Of a stretch of 64,000 nt of DNA, positions 28,639 to 38,020 are shown in pieces. A program made the translations under genes and the position numbers. The notes under the pieces are model-generated. The model was not told where the DNA came from, searched no databases, and saw only the letters and a list, made by a program, of their open reading frames with translations. Every line of letters begins with the position of its first letter. The first letter of the stretch is position 1. The DNA is from Pseudomonas sp. Root562. GTDB taxonomy: Bacteria; Pseudomonadota; Gammaproteobacteria; Pseudomonadales; Pseudomonadaceae. Where the stretch lies: positions 489,430 to 553,429 of the forward strand of contig NZ_LMGK01000012.1 in assembly GCF_001427125.1 (NCBI RefSeq), given 5' to 3'.

Positions 28639-31600
28639 TCGCTGCCCTCATCCGTTGGTCTGTTGCCAACCGCTTTATGGTGCTATTGGCGACACTTTTC
28701 GTCACAGCTTGGGGCATCTGGTCAGTTCAGAACACGCCCATCGATGCCCTACCGGATCTCTCCGATGTACAGGTGATCATCCGTACCCCTTATCCGGGAC
28801 AAGCACCGCAGATTGTCGAGAATCAGGTCACCTATCCGCTGGCCACCACCATGCTTTCAGTACCTGGAGCCAAGACCGTGCGCGGGTACTCCTTCTTCGG
28901 CGACAGCTTTGTTTACGTGCTGTTCGAAGACGGTACGGACTTGTACTGGGCTCGCTCTCGGGTGCTGGAGTATTTGAGTCAAATACAAAGCCGGTTGCCA
29001 GCCAGCGCAAAGCCCGCATTGGGGCCGGATGCTACGGGAGTGGGCTGGATCTATCAGTACGCACTGGTGGATCGCACTGGTGGGCACGATCTCGCGCAAC
29101 TTCGTGCGCTTCAAGATTGGTTCCTCAAATTTGAACTCAAGACGCTGCCCAATGTTGCGGAAGTGGCCACCGTGGGCGGCATGGTCAAGCAATACCAAGT
29201 ACAGCTCGATCCGCTCAAGATGGCCAATCTCGGGATCACTCAGGCACAGGTGACTGAAGCCATCGGCAAGGCCAATCAGGAAACCGGTGGTGCCGTGCTG
29301 GAAATGGCCGAAACCGAGTTTATCGTGCGAGCTTCGGGTTATCTAAAGACGCTCAACGATTTTCGGACGATCCCGCTGAAGTTGGAATCAGGCGGTGTGC
29401 CTGTAAGCCTTGGCGATGTCGCCACGATTCAGCTTGGGCCGGAAATGAGACGAGGCATCACTGAACTTGACGGGGAAGGCGAGACCGTCGGTGGGGTGGT
29501 GATTTTGCGCAGCGGTAAGAATGCTCGCGAGACCATTACGGCGGTGAAGAGCAAACTGGATGAGCTGAAAAGCAGTCTCCCAGCAGGCGTAGAAATCGTA
29601 ACAACCTACGATCGCAGCAAGCTGATCGACCGCGCAGTAGACAACCTCAGTTACAAGCTGCTGGAAGAGTTCATCGTCGTTGCCCTGGTGTGCGGGATCT
29701 TCCTCTGGCACCTGCGCTCATCCTTGGTGGCGATCATTTCGCTACCTGTGGGGGTGTTGATTGCATTCATTGTCATGCGATACCAGGGCATCAACGCCAA
29801 CATCATGTCCTTGGGTGGGATCGCTATCGCTATCGGTGCCATGGTCGATGCCGCAGTGGTGATGATTGAAAACGCACACAAAAAAATAGAATCCTGGCAC
29901 ACCTCTCATCCTGGGCAGGAGTTGAAGGGTGAGCAGCATTGGCATGTGATGACCGATGCAGCGGCCGAGGTCGGCCCCGCGCTTTTCTTTTGTCTGTTGA
30001 TCATCACTCTGTCGTTCATTCCGGTGTTCACGTTGGAGGCTCAGGAAGGAAGATTGTTTGGCCCACTGGCGTTTACCAAGACCTACGCCATGGCGGCAGC
30101 TGCGGGATTGTCGGTCACGTTGGTGCCGGTGTTGATGGGTTACTGGATTCGGGGACGAATTCCGAGTGAGCAACAGAACCCTTTAAACCGCTGGTTGATA
30201 CGAATCTACCAACCCGCGTTGGACGCAGTTCTGCGTCGTCCGAAAACCACTCTGCTGGTGGCGCTGTTGGTATTCGTCAGTGCGCTATGGCCAATGTTTC
30301 GCTTGGGTGGGGAGTTCCTTCCACCACTGGACGAAGGGGATCTGCTCTACATGCCTTCAGCCCTGCCGGGGTTGTCGGCACAGAAGGCTGCACAACTGCT
30401 GCAACAGACCGATCGCCTAATCAAAACAGTCCCTGAAGTTGAACACGTTTTCGGCAAGGCCGGTCGTGCTGATACCGCTACCGATCCAGCGCCGTTGGAA
30501 ATGTTTGAAACCACAATTCAGTTCAAACCGCATGAGCAATGGCGCCCAGGCATGACCCAGGAAAAATTGGTGGAGGAGCTGGACCGCGTGGTACGCGTGC
30601 CTGGCCTGACCAATATTTGGATACCCCCGATTCGCAACCGCATCGACATGCTGGCCACAGGGATCAAAAGTCCCATCGGGGTGAAAGTTGCCGGCACTAA
30701 CCTGACGGAAATCGATTCGGTCACCCAGGCGGTTGAAAAGGCAGCCAAGAATGTGCCCGGTGTCAGCTCCGCGTTGGCCGAGCGCCTGACCGGTGGCCGC
30801 TACATCGATGTGGATATCGATCGTAATGCAGCCGCCCGCTACGGCATGAATATCGCTGATGTGCAGTCCATCGTGGCCGGTGCTATCGGAGGCGAAAATA
30901 TCGGGGAGACCGTTGAGGGACTCGCACGTTTTCCGATCAGCGTCCGTTATCCGCGAGAGTGGCGTGACTCACCGGGAACCTTGGAACAATTGCCCATCTA
31001 CACATCGTCAGGCACCCAGATCACCCTCGGTACTGTGGCAAAAATCAAGATCACTGACGGTCCACCAATGCTCAAGAGCGAGAACGCGCGGCCTTCGGGC
31101 TGGGTGTACATCGATGTGCGTGGTCGTGACATTGCCTCAGTGGTCGCCGATCTTCGTCAGGTCGTCAATCAACAGGTCAAGTTGCAGCCTGGTATGAGCC
31201 TGAGCTACTCGGGGCAGTTCGAGTTTCTCGAAAGAGCTAACGCACGACTCAAGCTGGTCGTACCGGCCACGCTATTGATCATCTTCGTGCTGCTTTACCT
31301 GACATTCGCTCGATTCGATGAGGCCTTGTTGATCATGGCCACACTCCCTTTTGCTCTCACCGGAGGGGCGTGGTTCCTCTATTTGCTCGGGTTCAATCTG
31401 TCGGTGGCAACGGGGGTCGGCTTCATCGCACTAGCCGGGGTTTCTGCAGAGTTCGGCGTGATCATGCTGCTATACCTGAAAAATGCTTGGGCCGAACGTG
31501 TAGACCTTGGCGATAACTCTGAACGTGCATTAGTGGAGTCGATTCGTGAAGGCGCTGTGCAGCGAGTGCGTCCCAAAGCTATGACTGTGGCTGTCATCAT

Positions 31601-31793
31601 CGCGGGCCTGTTGCCCATACTGTTGGGCAGTGGTACCGGCAGCGAAGTGATGAGCCGAATTGCCGCGCCAATGGTCGGCGGAATGGTAACTGCGCCCTTG
31701 CTTTCCCTGTTTGTCATCCCGGCGGCCTATCGCTTAATGCGTCGTCGAAAGCTACCTAGCAAACCCGTAACTCTGAAAGGAAATGTTGTATGA
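28635..31793 (+). CDS. cusA: HME-RND Cu(I)/Ag(I) efflux pump CusA
   Basis: A 1052-residue RND transporter. Twelve membrane helices are implied, with TM4 signature [23 protein letters not shown] in two blocks. The three methionines known to bind Cu/Ag in E. coli CusA are conserved by context: [19 protein letters not shown] and [10 protein letters not shown]. This favours monovalent copper/silver over zinc/cobalt export. It uses the proton gradient to drive periplasm-to-outside export with CusB and CusC. It overlaps cusF by 4 bp. No cusRS regulator pair lies nearby. Confidence 0.94.
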   Translation: MIAALIRWSVANRFMVLLATLFVTAWGIWSVQNTPIDALPDLSDVQVIIRTPYPGQAPQIVENQVTYPLATTMLSVPGAKTVRGYSFFGDSFVYVLFEDGTDLYWARSRVLEYLSQIQSRLPASAKPALGPDATGVGWIYQYALVDRTGGHDLAQLRALQDWFLKFELKTLPNVAEVATVGGMVKQYQVQLDPLKMANLGITQAQVTEAIGKANQETGGAVLEMAETEFIVRASGYLKTLNDFRTIPLKLESGGVPVSLGDVATIQLGPEMRRGITELDGEGETVGGVVILRSGKNARETITAVKSKLDELKSSLPAGVEIVTTYDRSKLIDRAVDNLSYKLLEEFIVVALVCGIFLWHLRSSLVAIISLPVGVLIAFIVMRYQGINANIMSLGGIAIAIGAMVDAAVVMIENAHKKIESWHTSHPGQELKGEQHWHVMTDAAAEVGPALFFCLLIITLSFIPVFTLEAQEGRLFGPLAFTKTYAMAAAAGLSVTLVPVLMGYWIRGRIPSEQQNPLNRWLIRIYQPALDAVLRRPKTTLLVALLVFVSALWPMFRLGGEFLPPLDEGDLLYMPSALPGLSAQKAAQLLQQTDRLIKTVPEVEHVFGKAGRADTATDPAPLEMFETTIQFKPHEQWRPGMTQEKLVEELDRVVRVPGLTNIWIPPIRNRIDMLATGIKSPIGVKVAGTNLTEIDSVTQAVEKAAKNVPGVSSALAERLTGGRYIDVDIDRNAAARYGMNIADVQSIVAGAIGGENIGETVEGLARFPISVRYPREWRDSPGTLEQLPIYTSSGTQITLGTVAKIKITDGPPMLKSENARPSGWVYIDVRGRDIASVVADLRQVVNQQVKLQPGMSLSYSGQFEFLERANARLKLVVPATLLIIFVLLYLTFARFDEALLIMATLPFALTGGAWFLYLLGFNLSVATGVGFIALAGVSAEFGVIMLLYLKNAWAERVDLGDNSERALVESIREGAVQRVRPKAMTVAVIIAGLLPILLGSGTGSEVMSRIAAPMVGGMVTAPLLSLFVIPAAYRLMRRRKLPSKPVTLKGNVV

Positions 31794-32140
31794 AACTGAC
31801 CCTTATTACAGTTGCCAGCACTGCGGTTGTGTACTCTCTCGCTGCCCATGCACAAGAAACGCCAGCAATGAAAATGGACGGTATGGAAGGCATGGAAATG
31901 AAGCAGGAATCAAAGCAGATGGCTGTCGCCAATGCCGAGGGCACGATCAAGGCCATTGATCCTGCGAAACATAGCGTGACACTCGCTCACGGTGCCGTTC
32001 CAGCTGTTCAATGGCCGCCGATGACCATGTCCTTTTCCGCATCGGATGATCAGTTGGCAGGGTTGAAGGTAGGAGATCGTGTGTCATTCACCTTTCGGGT
32101 CGAGGGAGGTAAAGGAACGATTGTCTCCATAAAGAAATGA
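31790..32140 (+). CDS. cusF: Periplasmic Cu(I)/Ag(I) chaperone CusF
   Basis: A 116-residue exported chaperone. A signal peptide ends AAHA near residue 21 and is followed by a Met-rich linker ([18 protein letters not shown]). The OB-fold CusF domain has the full ligand set: His in LAHG, Trp in [10 protein letters not shown], and the two following Met. It hands metal to the CusBA pump. It is the last gene of the cus operon, after which the sequence turns into IS remnants. Confidence 0.92.
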   Translation: MKLTLITVASTAVVYSLAAHAQETPAMKMDGMEGMEMKQESKQMAVANAEGTIKAIDPAKHSVTLAHGAVPAVQWPPMTMSFSASDDQLAGLKVGDRVSFTFRVEGGKGTIVSIKK

Positions 32141-32218
32141 GTTACTAAAGCTGCCGGTAACCGGTGTCGCCAATGAGGCGTTCACCACTCACCTGGCTGT
32201 CAAAAACTCTTCGCCGAG

Positions 32219-32341
32219 TTAGGGATAGGCGAAGGTACAAGGAATGTCATCCACCAAACCCGGGAGAATCGAACCTAGCGGCATGCCCGTGCCGGCGGTT
32301 ACCCAATTTGGATAAGCAAAGCCCTGCTTGAAGGTTTCAAC
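32219..32341 (-). pseudogene. Gene remnant split by the IS66-type element
   Basis: The minus strand holds a C-terminal peptide ending VDDIPCTFAYP and a stop at 32219-32221, open up to the element border. If the element and one 8-bp duplication are removed, the frame continues through 33725-33760 (…RMLAALVVETFKQG). The family was not recognised. It appears to be an old gene fragment that served as the insertion target. Confidence 0.5.
32334..32341. repeat. 8-bp target duplication of the IS66-type element (left)
   Basis: GTTTCAAC, repeated exactly at 33717-33724. Eight bases is the IS66-family duplication length, and the two copies flank matching terminal repeats. Confidence 0.88.
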
Positions 32342-32441
32342 GTAAGCGTCCGGCAAAGTCACCTACCCGATCTCTGCAATAAGGGCGATGGTGTCCACTT
32401 AAAAATACGTGGGCACCATCGCCCTTATCGTTAGGATTGCC

Positions 32442-32570
32442 ATGCGCCAGCGAACCTCTTATCCAAAACCCTTTAAAGCCCAAGTCGTTCAAGAATGCCT
32501 GCAACCCGGTGTATCGATAGCTAGCGTAGCCTTGCGACACGGTATCAACGCCAACCCTGTCCGTAAGTGG
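32442..32570 (+). pseudogene. tnpA: IS66-family tnpA fragment
   Basis: The first 43 residues of an IS66 accessory protein (MRQRTSYPKPFKAQVVQECL..., helix-turn-helix ending GINANPVRKW). It then fuses abruptly to tnpC sequence in another frame. The start ATG is that of the family. The remainder of tnpA, all of tnpB and most of tnpC are deleted. Confidence 0.85.
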
Positions 32571-32575
32571 ACACC

Positions 32576-32848
32576 TACCTGGACGACGGAGCTGTGCCTA
32601 TCGACAACAATCAGGTAGAAAATCAGATCTGACCGTGGGCACTTGGGCGCTCGAACTGGTTGTTTGCTGGATCGCTACGGAGCGGCAAGCGGGCGGCGGC
32701 GATCATGAGTTTGATCCAGTCTGCGCGCATGAACGGGCACGATCCTTATGCTTATATTAAGCACGTTCTGGCTCGTCTGCCGACGCAGCGGGCGAGCGAC
32801 ATCAACGTCTTGCTGCCCCACAACTGGACGCTAGCCTCCCACATCTAG
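32576..32848 (+). pseudogene. tnpC: IS66-family tnpC C-terminal fragment
   Basis: The last 91 codons of the IS66 DDE transposase: YLDDGAVPIDNNQVENQI, an in-frame stop, then PWALGRSNWLFAGSLRSGKR and the family-typical end YIKHVLARLP...LLPHNW. The internal stop at the position of the conserved Arg/Lys and the missing catalytic core make it inactive. Confidence 0.88.
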
Positions 32849-33055
32849 AGCAAAACGCGGATGCTTACTGCTCACCGGGTGCGAGTACGGACTTATGGTA
32901 AAACAGGCAGCTCCTTGCCCAGTCAGGCTGCTCCTCGTCCGGATTCACAGCATCCTTGTCGTCAGTCTGAGCCCACTCTGCCTAGAGATGCGACTTCTAA
33001 CAGACAGCTTTTTAAGGTTAACTTCTCCTCTAAATCACGCCGAGGCCATCTTCCT

Positions 33056-33676
33056 ATGTCAATTGCTGACAACCTTATTGCGTTCACCTTCGCAGCAACG
33101 CTGTTAACCCTGACGCCAGGCCTCGACACTGCTTTGATATTGAGAACGGCCACCGTGGAAGGTAGGCAACAGGCTTTTCGCGCCGCACTGGGCATCAATA
33201 CAGGTTGCTTGCTGTGGGGCGCCGCTGTGGCGTTTGGACTAGGCGCACTGATTGCCGTATCAGAGTTGGCGTTCAACGTCTTGAAATACTGCGGTGCCGC
33301 CTATCTAGCCTGGCTCGGGCTGAATATGATCTTACGCCCGCGTAGATCATTGTCGCCTGTCCAAGCGGCAGCAAAGCCAGGCCATAACTGGTTCCTGAAG
33401 GGAATGATGGGAAATATCCTGAATCCCAAGATTGGTATTTTCTACGTCTCCTTCTTGCCCCAATTCATTCCCCAAGGCCAACCATTGGTTGCTTGGACGT
33501 TCGGCTTGGTAAGCATTCACGTGGTAATTGGGTTGCTATGGTCGATTATTCTAATCGCCGCAACCCAGTCGCTGGCCGGTATATTGCGGCGTGAGAAGGT
33601 GGTCGCGTGGATGGATCGTGCAACAGGAATGATCTTCGTTCTTTTTGCGGCGCGTCTCGCCTTCGCTAAACGTTAA
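33056..33676 (+). CDS. LysE/RhtB-family exporter (IS66 passenger)
   Basis: A 206-residue inner-membrane exporter with about six helices. The N-terminus FAATLLTLTPGLDTALILRTA carries the LysE/RhtB TPGPD-like motif (here TPGLD). GNILNPKIGIFYVSFLPQF is the second conserved block. The family exports amino acids or related small molecules; the substrate here is unknown. The start at 33056 is where family similarity begins. The gene lies wholly between the terminal repeats of the IS66 derivative, so it is a passenger gene. Confidence 0.88.
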   Translation: MSIADNLIAFTFAATLLTLTPGLDTALILRTATVEGRQQAFRAALGINTGCLLWGAAVAFGLGALIAVSELAFNVLKYCGAAYLAWLGLNMILRPRRSLSPVQAAAKPGHNWFLKGMMGNILNPKIGIFYVSFLPQFIPQGQPLVAWTFGLVSIHVVIGLLWSIILIAATQSLAGILRREKVVAWMDRATGMIFVLFAARLAFAKR

Positions 33677-33716
33677 GCCCTTCAGTAAGGCGCCGGTGTA
33701 TTGCCCGGACGCTTAC

Positions 33717-33724
33717 GTTTCAAC
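33717..33724. repeat. 8-bp target duplication of the IS66-type element (right)
   Basis: GTTTCAAC, the exact second copy of 32334-32341, directly after the right terminal repeat. The bases from here to 33938 hold no convincing gene except the continuation of the split minus-strand remnant. Confidence 0.88.
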
Positions 33725-33938
33725 CACCAGAGCCGCAAGCATTCTGGTGACTACTAACATTCAGTTGAGATGTCGCAGCGTCGAGCTCTACAAGGAAGTG
33801 TGTGATTCAAATGAAGTCGTCGCTAGGAGCCACGGTGGTTCTTTAACGGAAAAATTGTGGTGCGGAGTTTTTTCACAAACGTCTTTGAAGAACGTGGACG
33901 ATATACGCGTCCAGCGAAAAGCGCAGGCCCGGATACTT

Positions 33939-34853
33939 TTATCTTCCGTTTTCACGCCTAAATGATCCAGGGCTCTTGCCATGGAAGCGACTAAAAGCGC
34001 GGCTAAAGGCTGCCTCGGACTGATAACCAACGATCTCTGCAATGATGGCCACGCTGCGCGTGTCACGACTTAACCAATGCGCAGCCTTCGCCATTCTGAT
34101 ACGCACGAGCATATCTCCAGGCGTCATTCCTGCTACTTTCACGAAATGACGTGCGAACGTAGCGCGCGATAAATGACAGGTATTAGCCAGCTCTTCCACC
34201 GACCACTGTCGAGCCGGGTCCTCCAGCATAGCGTATAAGCCGCGAACGAGGCGTGGATCCGACAGTAATGCCAGCATACTAGGTTGAGTTTGTGCCTGGG
34301 ACATCCATGCCCGGAGAATGATTGCGAACAAGGCTGAGGCAAGCTGGCTCAGGATTACTTCCGACCCCTGACCTGTGGCCCGTTGCTCGCAGCCAAGAAT
34401 GGCGATCAAAGATTGCATAACCTGCATGTCTTTACCGCCGGCTTCGCGAACAACCATCAAGCTAGGCAGAGAGCTGAACAATGGGCCAGCAATGCCAGGC
34501 TCAAAATGAAAGTACCCGCACAGTATCTCGCTTTGCGCACCCACCTCATCATTTACTGCAACAGGCAGCGCTGAACCGGTTTCCACCCGTACTAAGCTCG
34601 GCAAACTATCAGGGTCTGCTTTTAAGGTATGTGCAGCGCCAGTAGGGAAAACGATAACGTCACCGCAGTGCAGATGCAGTGGCTCGAAGCCAGAGGTGTA
34701 AAGCCACACACTTCCAGAGGTAACAATATGATAAGGAGCGACTCCGTAATTGGTAGGCGGGTTCTCGAGCGCCCAGGGAGCCCCGAGCTTGCACACATGG
34801 TCTAGAGCGACCTCGACGGGATAGAGGTGCAGTAAGCGGCTTAATAGGTCCAT
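33939..34853 (-). CDS. AraC-family regulator resembling RclR (HOCl sensor)
   Basis: A 304-residue regulator. An N-terminal cupin sensor domain (to about residue 190) is followed by two AraC HTH motifs (WSVEELANTCHLSRATFARHF and VAIIAEIVGYQSEAAFSRAF). It resembles E. coli RclR from the first residues (MDLLSRLLHL). The two redox cysteines needed for hypochlorous acid sensing match in context: Cys21 and Cys112 (EILCGYF, cf. Cys89 in RclR). The start is set at the ATG giving that N-terminus. Divergent from the AhpD/RclC-type genes it probably activates. Confidence 0.85.
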   Translation of the reverse strand: MDLLSRLLHLYPVEVALDHVCKLGAPWALENPPTNYGVAPYHIVTSGSVWLYTSGFEPLHLHCGDVIVFPTGAAHTLKADPDSLPSLVRVETGSALPVAVNDEVGAQSEILCGYFHFEPGIAGPLFSSLPSLMVVREAGGKDMQVMQSLIAILGCEQRATGQGSEVILSQLASALFAIILRAWMSQAQTQPSMLALLSDPRLVRGLYAMLEDPARQWSVEELANTCHLSRATFARHFVKVAGMTPGDMLVRIRMAKAAHWLSRDTRSVAIIAEIVGYQSEAAFSRAFSRFHGKSPGSFRRENGR

Positions 34854-34978
34854 TTTCTTTCCAGATTGAGACGCTAGGGCAAGAAGATGCCCAAACCTAT
34901 CATCATTTGGATCGATTACCTCGCTAAAGTGGCTACATCCGGCGCTCCTGCCGGTCCACATTAGCAAAAGGAAATCGT

Positions 34979-35518
34979 ATGACTCGCCTTACTTCCCACC
35001 CCGTCGATCAGGCAACCGGCCGCGCTGCCGAATTGTTCGTTGCTATCAAGACTGCCTTTGGCGCTGTACCCAATACCTTCGCAGATATCGGTGCCAATAG
35101 CCCCGCAGCGCTGGAGGCAGCTCTGGCAGTCGATAGCACCTTGTCAAAAGGATCGCTGACTACACAAGACATCGAGGTAATCAAGCTCGCTATCAGCCAA
35201 CAGACCGGTTGCGACTATTGCCTTGCCGCGCATACGGTGATCGGTCGAGGTGCGGGTCTTAGTAAAGAACAAATCCTGGCTGCTCGCCATGGCGATGCAT
35301 CATCGGGCAACGCAAAGCTAGATGCGCTCGCGTCATTTGCCCGAGTTTTGTACCAAACTCGAGGCACTCTACCAGCGGAGCATGTGGATGCAATAAAAGC
35401 CGCCGGCTATAACAACAAGCAAATTGTTGAGATCCTTCTTGCTATCTCGTCTGGTATTTTCACTAACTACTTTAATCGTGTGAATGATACCGTAATTGAG
35501 TTTCCGAAAGTAACCTGA
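34979..35518 (+). CDS. AhpD-like / carboxymuconolactone decarboxylase-family protein
   Basis: A 179-residue all-helical CMD-family protein with the redox motif GCDYCLAAHTVIG (Cys-x-x-Cys plus His, about residues 78-90), as in AhpD peroxidases. It probably reduces peroxides or chloramine-like oxidants with a dithiol cycle. It starts next to the divergent RclR-like gene and precedes a DUF417 membrane protein. A paralogue with the same partner lies at 40790-41979. Substrate unproven. Confidence 0.87.
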   Translation: MTRLTSHPVDQATGRAAELFVAIKTAFGAVPNTFADIGANSPAALEAALAVDSTLSKGSLTTQDIEVIKLAISQQTGCDYCLAAHTVIGRGAGLSKEQILAARHGDASSGNAKLDALASFARVLYQTRGTLPAEHVDAIKAAGYNNKQIVEILLAISSGIFTNYFNRVNDTVIEFPKVT

Positions 35519-35634
35519 AAAGACCAGTAAGTTTTAGGCGCAGCACCCAGTATACAAAATCACCGTAATGTTGCTTATAGTCCCCAGCGACTATTAATAG
35601 CCAGTTGCCCATCATTCGTCTAGAGGAAATAATT

Positions 35635-36117
35635 ATGAACTACATTATTAATTTGCTTGGCCGTTCCTTTATCATGAAGCACGACCTAGATTATCACTTG
35701 CTCCGAGCCTCCATGGTGCTTATCTTCCTTTGGTTTGGCTATGACAAGTGGTTCGATGTTGAAATAAGAGACTTAATTCCTTTGCTGACCAACGCGCCAC
35801 TTCTTTCTTGGACAATTCCAGTATTAGGTGTTAGCGGCACGAGCATTTTGCTGGGTACTGCGGAATGGACTTTCGGGCTGTTATTGTTCCTTGGGTTCTG
35901 GAACAAAAAAATTGGCGTACTTGGCGCTCTTGGTTCGATTGTAACATTTATAGGTACACTCACGATTTTCCCGTTTGCACCAGGAGCTTGGCACCCAGAA
36001 GCTGGCGGGTTCCCAGCGATGACCATAGTTTCGGGTTTCTTGTTGAAAGATCTCGTCTTATTGATGGCTTCTGTCTATCTACTGAAGCAAGATCTCGGTA
36101 AGTTGCTCAAAGTTTAG
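35635..36117 (+). CDS. DUF417 (YkgB/RclC-type) inner membrane protein
   Basis: A 160-residue protein with four membrane helices and the family features LIFLWFGYDKWF, the re-entrant PLLTNAPLLSW segment and GGFPAMTIVSGFLLKDLVLL. E. coli RclC of the reactive-chlorine operon belongs to this family. Start ATG at 35635 follows GAGGAAATAATT. Its place with an RclR-like activator and an AhpD-like protein supports a role in hypochlorite resistance. Mechanism unknown. Confidence 0.87.
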   Translation: MNYIINLLGRSFIMKHDLDYHLLRASMVLIFLWFGYDKWFDVEIRDLIPLLTNAPLLSWTIPVLGVSGTSILLGTAEWTFGLLLFLGFWNKKIGVLGALGSIVTFIGTLTIFPFAPGAWHPEAGGFPAMTIVSGFLLKDLVLLMASVYLLKQDLGKLLKV

Positions 36118-36297
36118 GATTAGCTCTCAATAGCGGAAAGTGGTTACTGTCTAATTCTGTTCCTCAGCCGCGGTGAACATGCCGCGGCGGTCAGTAGGGC
36201 GTTGCAGAAATTAGGACTTAAAATTGTCTAAACATATTATGGCGAGTAATATCGATCGGTTTGCCAGAGCTTTAATAGTAGTTTGGGAGTAGATAAA

Positions 36298-36551
36298 ATG
36301 AAAAATGTAACAATGTTTATTCCCCAGCGTTGGTTTTCGTTGCCATTATGCCAAAGCATTCTTAACAGGCGAGAGCAATAGGGTGGAAGAAATTAATGTT
36401 AAGGCTGATTCTCAGCGCTTGCGAGAACGGATTATCAAAAGTGGGACGACACAACGTTCCGCAGATGTTTGTTGGAGAGCATCATGTAGGTGGCTTCGAT
36501 TATATGATTGCACTTGAGCACGCGGGTAGTCGTGACGCCCTGCTAGGGTAA
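36298..36551 (+). pseudogene. Glutaredoxin pseudogene (GrxC-like)
   Basis: The reading frame shifts at least twice. Pieces still read MKNVTMFI, then CHYAKAFLTGE...VEEINVKADSQRLRERIIKSGTT, then VPQMFVGEHHVGGFDYMIALEHAGSRDALLG and a stop. That is the order of a GrxC-type glutaredoxin, with the CPYC active site degraded. It probably belonged to the oxidant-response island before decay. Confidence 0.82.
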
Positions 36552-36936
36552 TGAAAAGAACGTGCTTTGTCAGCGATCATGGACTGACCAAATTACTATA
36601 AATTCAGTTCACCGAGGCTGTTTTTACGCCGCATTTACGCCGCATCAGAGAACACGTCGTAAGCGTCTTACACGATTCAGGAATAGTTGCTATGCAACGG
36701 CTTAATACTTTCTCGTGCTTCCGGAGGATCAGTGTTTTTGGGCTTTTAATAGTCGTTGCGCTATTAAATATGAAGGGCCTAACAACTCCCGTTTTAGAAG
36801 TTGGAAAAGGCAGGCCGCTATCATTATCGATATCACGAAGGGCATCCTTGCGCTACACGGGATTCGAACATCACCTTCAACAAAAACCCTTAATTAAATA
36901 GTTTATGCTGATCGAATAATTCTTAAGGCGCCTCGT
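36552..36936. other. Intergenic region without recognised gene
   Basis: 385 bp of AT-rich sequence. A small tandem TTTACGCCGCA appears twice near 36625-36645. Two overlapping frames of 60-69 codons near 36692-36901 have no recognisable features and no ribosome site. The region probably contains decayed sequence and the distal end of the minus-strand LysR transcript. Confidence 0.4.
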
Positions 36937-37881
36937 TTAGTAGTAAGTTGTCAGTATTTGTTCCTCTTCTGCTTCCGACATCAGCCAATCACGCACTGCT
37001 TTTACTTGGGGTCGCAGGGTAGCGTGGTGGGGATACACCACGAAATAGGAAGAGTGAGACGTTTCGTATCCATCGAAAGGGCGCACCAATCGCCCTGAAA
37101 CCAAATCCTCTTTTACTAATCGGCTGCGAGCTAACGCGACACCGTGCCCTTCAATAGCTGCCTGGATAGCTAGCGCAGATGCATTCACATGCATGCCACG
37201 CAGTCCATGAATATTATTGTACCCTCGAGATGACAGCCATGAAGTCCACGTTGGGAAATTTGGATCGAAGCTTATGGTTGCATCGTGTATCAAGGTCAAA
37301 GAAGCAATATCGTCAAGACTTAATGAAGGCTTTCCCAGCTTGTCTAGCAAATTTTGGCTGCAAACCGGGAATACGTACTCTCCCATCATTCGCTCCGCTG
37401 TTAAATCGGGGTAACGGCCTATCCCAAAGCGAACGCCGATGTCTACGCCCTCACTGCGAAAATCGACAAGACGGTCAGTAGTGTGCAATCGAATATCCCA
37501 TTGTGGATAGCGAGCGCTGAAACCAGAAATTCGGGTCAAGAGCCATTTGCTAGCAAAAGCAGGCGTTACAGATAGCGTGACGACATTAACCGGTAGCGCT
37601 GTCCGCAAACGTTGTAATCCCTCCGCCAGCAGTGAAAATCCGTCGCGGATCTGAGGATAAATCGCAGCGGCTTCAGGGGTTAACGTCACGCCACTACGGG
37701 ATCGTTCAAACAGAGAACGCCCTACGTAATCTTCTAACGTTTTGATTAATTGGCTGATCGCAGGAGGGGTTACGTTGAGTTCCTCCGCAGCAGCGGAGAA
37801 CGTTTGCAGCCTTGCAGCTGCCTCGAATGCCCGTAGAGCATTCAAATAAATTGCAATCCGTCGAGCTTCTTCGTTAAGCAC
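36937..37881 (-). CDS. LysR-family regulator (GcvA-like)
   Basis: A 314-residue LysR regulator. The N-terminal winged HTH is ALRAFEAAARLQTFSAAAEELNVTPPAISQLIKTLE in two blocks (about residues 15-52), followed by a periplasmic-binding-like effector domain. The GcvA/AmpR-like start (YLNALRAFEAAARL) is typical. It is divergent from the MDR oxidoreductase gene across 139 bp, so it likely controls that gene and those after it. Inducer unknown. Confidence 0.88.
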   Translation of the reverse strand: MLNEEARRIAIYLNALRAFEAAARLQTFSAAAEELNVTPPAISQLIKTLEDYVGRSLFERSRSGVTLTPEAAAIYPQIRDGFSLLAEGLQRLRTALPVNVVTLSVTPAFASKWLLTRISGFSARYPQWDIRLHTTDRLVDFRSEGVDIGVRFGIGRYPDLTAERMMGEYVFPVCSQNLLDKLGKPSLSLDDIASLTLIHDATISFDPNFPTWTSWLSSRGYNNIHGLRGMHVNASALAIQAAIEGHGVALARSRLVKEDLVSGRLVRPFDGYETSHSSYFVVYPHHATLRPQVKAVRDWLMSEAEEEQILTTYY

Positions 37882-38020
37882 AGCTTATTGCTCCGGCAAG
37901 AAAATCCCAATATTCGGCTGCTTCGTTCGCTCACATAATAGCCACTCAAGCGGGTAAATGTTCAAGATGAACGATGCCGGCGACGTGATCTCTCTTATTT
38001 TTCTGTTTAACGGAGTTTTT

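Larger units (their letters stand above)
32342..33716. mobile_element. Shortened IS66-family element carrying lysE
   Basis: A 1375-bp element. Both tips, read inward, begin GTAAGCGTCCGG and continue with a related CAA...CACC segment. GTTTCAAC flanks both sides. Inside are the start of tnpA, the end of tnpC, an internal IS66-like end (GTAAGCATCCGCG read inward, ending at 32868) and an intact LysE transporter gene. The transposase genes are broken, so any movement would need help in trans. A 15-bp inverted repeat (ATAAGGGCGATGGTG) lies near the left tip at 32379-32428. Confidence 0.85.

Noticed and set aside
33700..33760. attI/attC-like or integron end near the lysE gene
   Set aside because: The repeats are fully explained as IS66 terminal repeats plus an 8-bp duplication, and no integrase is present.
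33645..33965. Open frame overlapping the lysE end and the IS66 tip
   Set aside because: It crosses the element border and a target duplication, lacks features, and overlaps the convergent regulator gene.
36692..36901. Two overlapping 60-69-codon frames
   Set aside because: No ribosome site, no recognisable domain, and mutually exclusive frames in an AT-rich decayed stretch.
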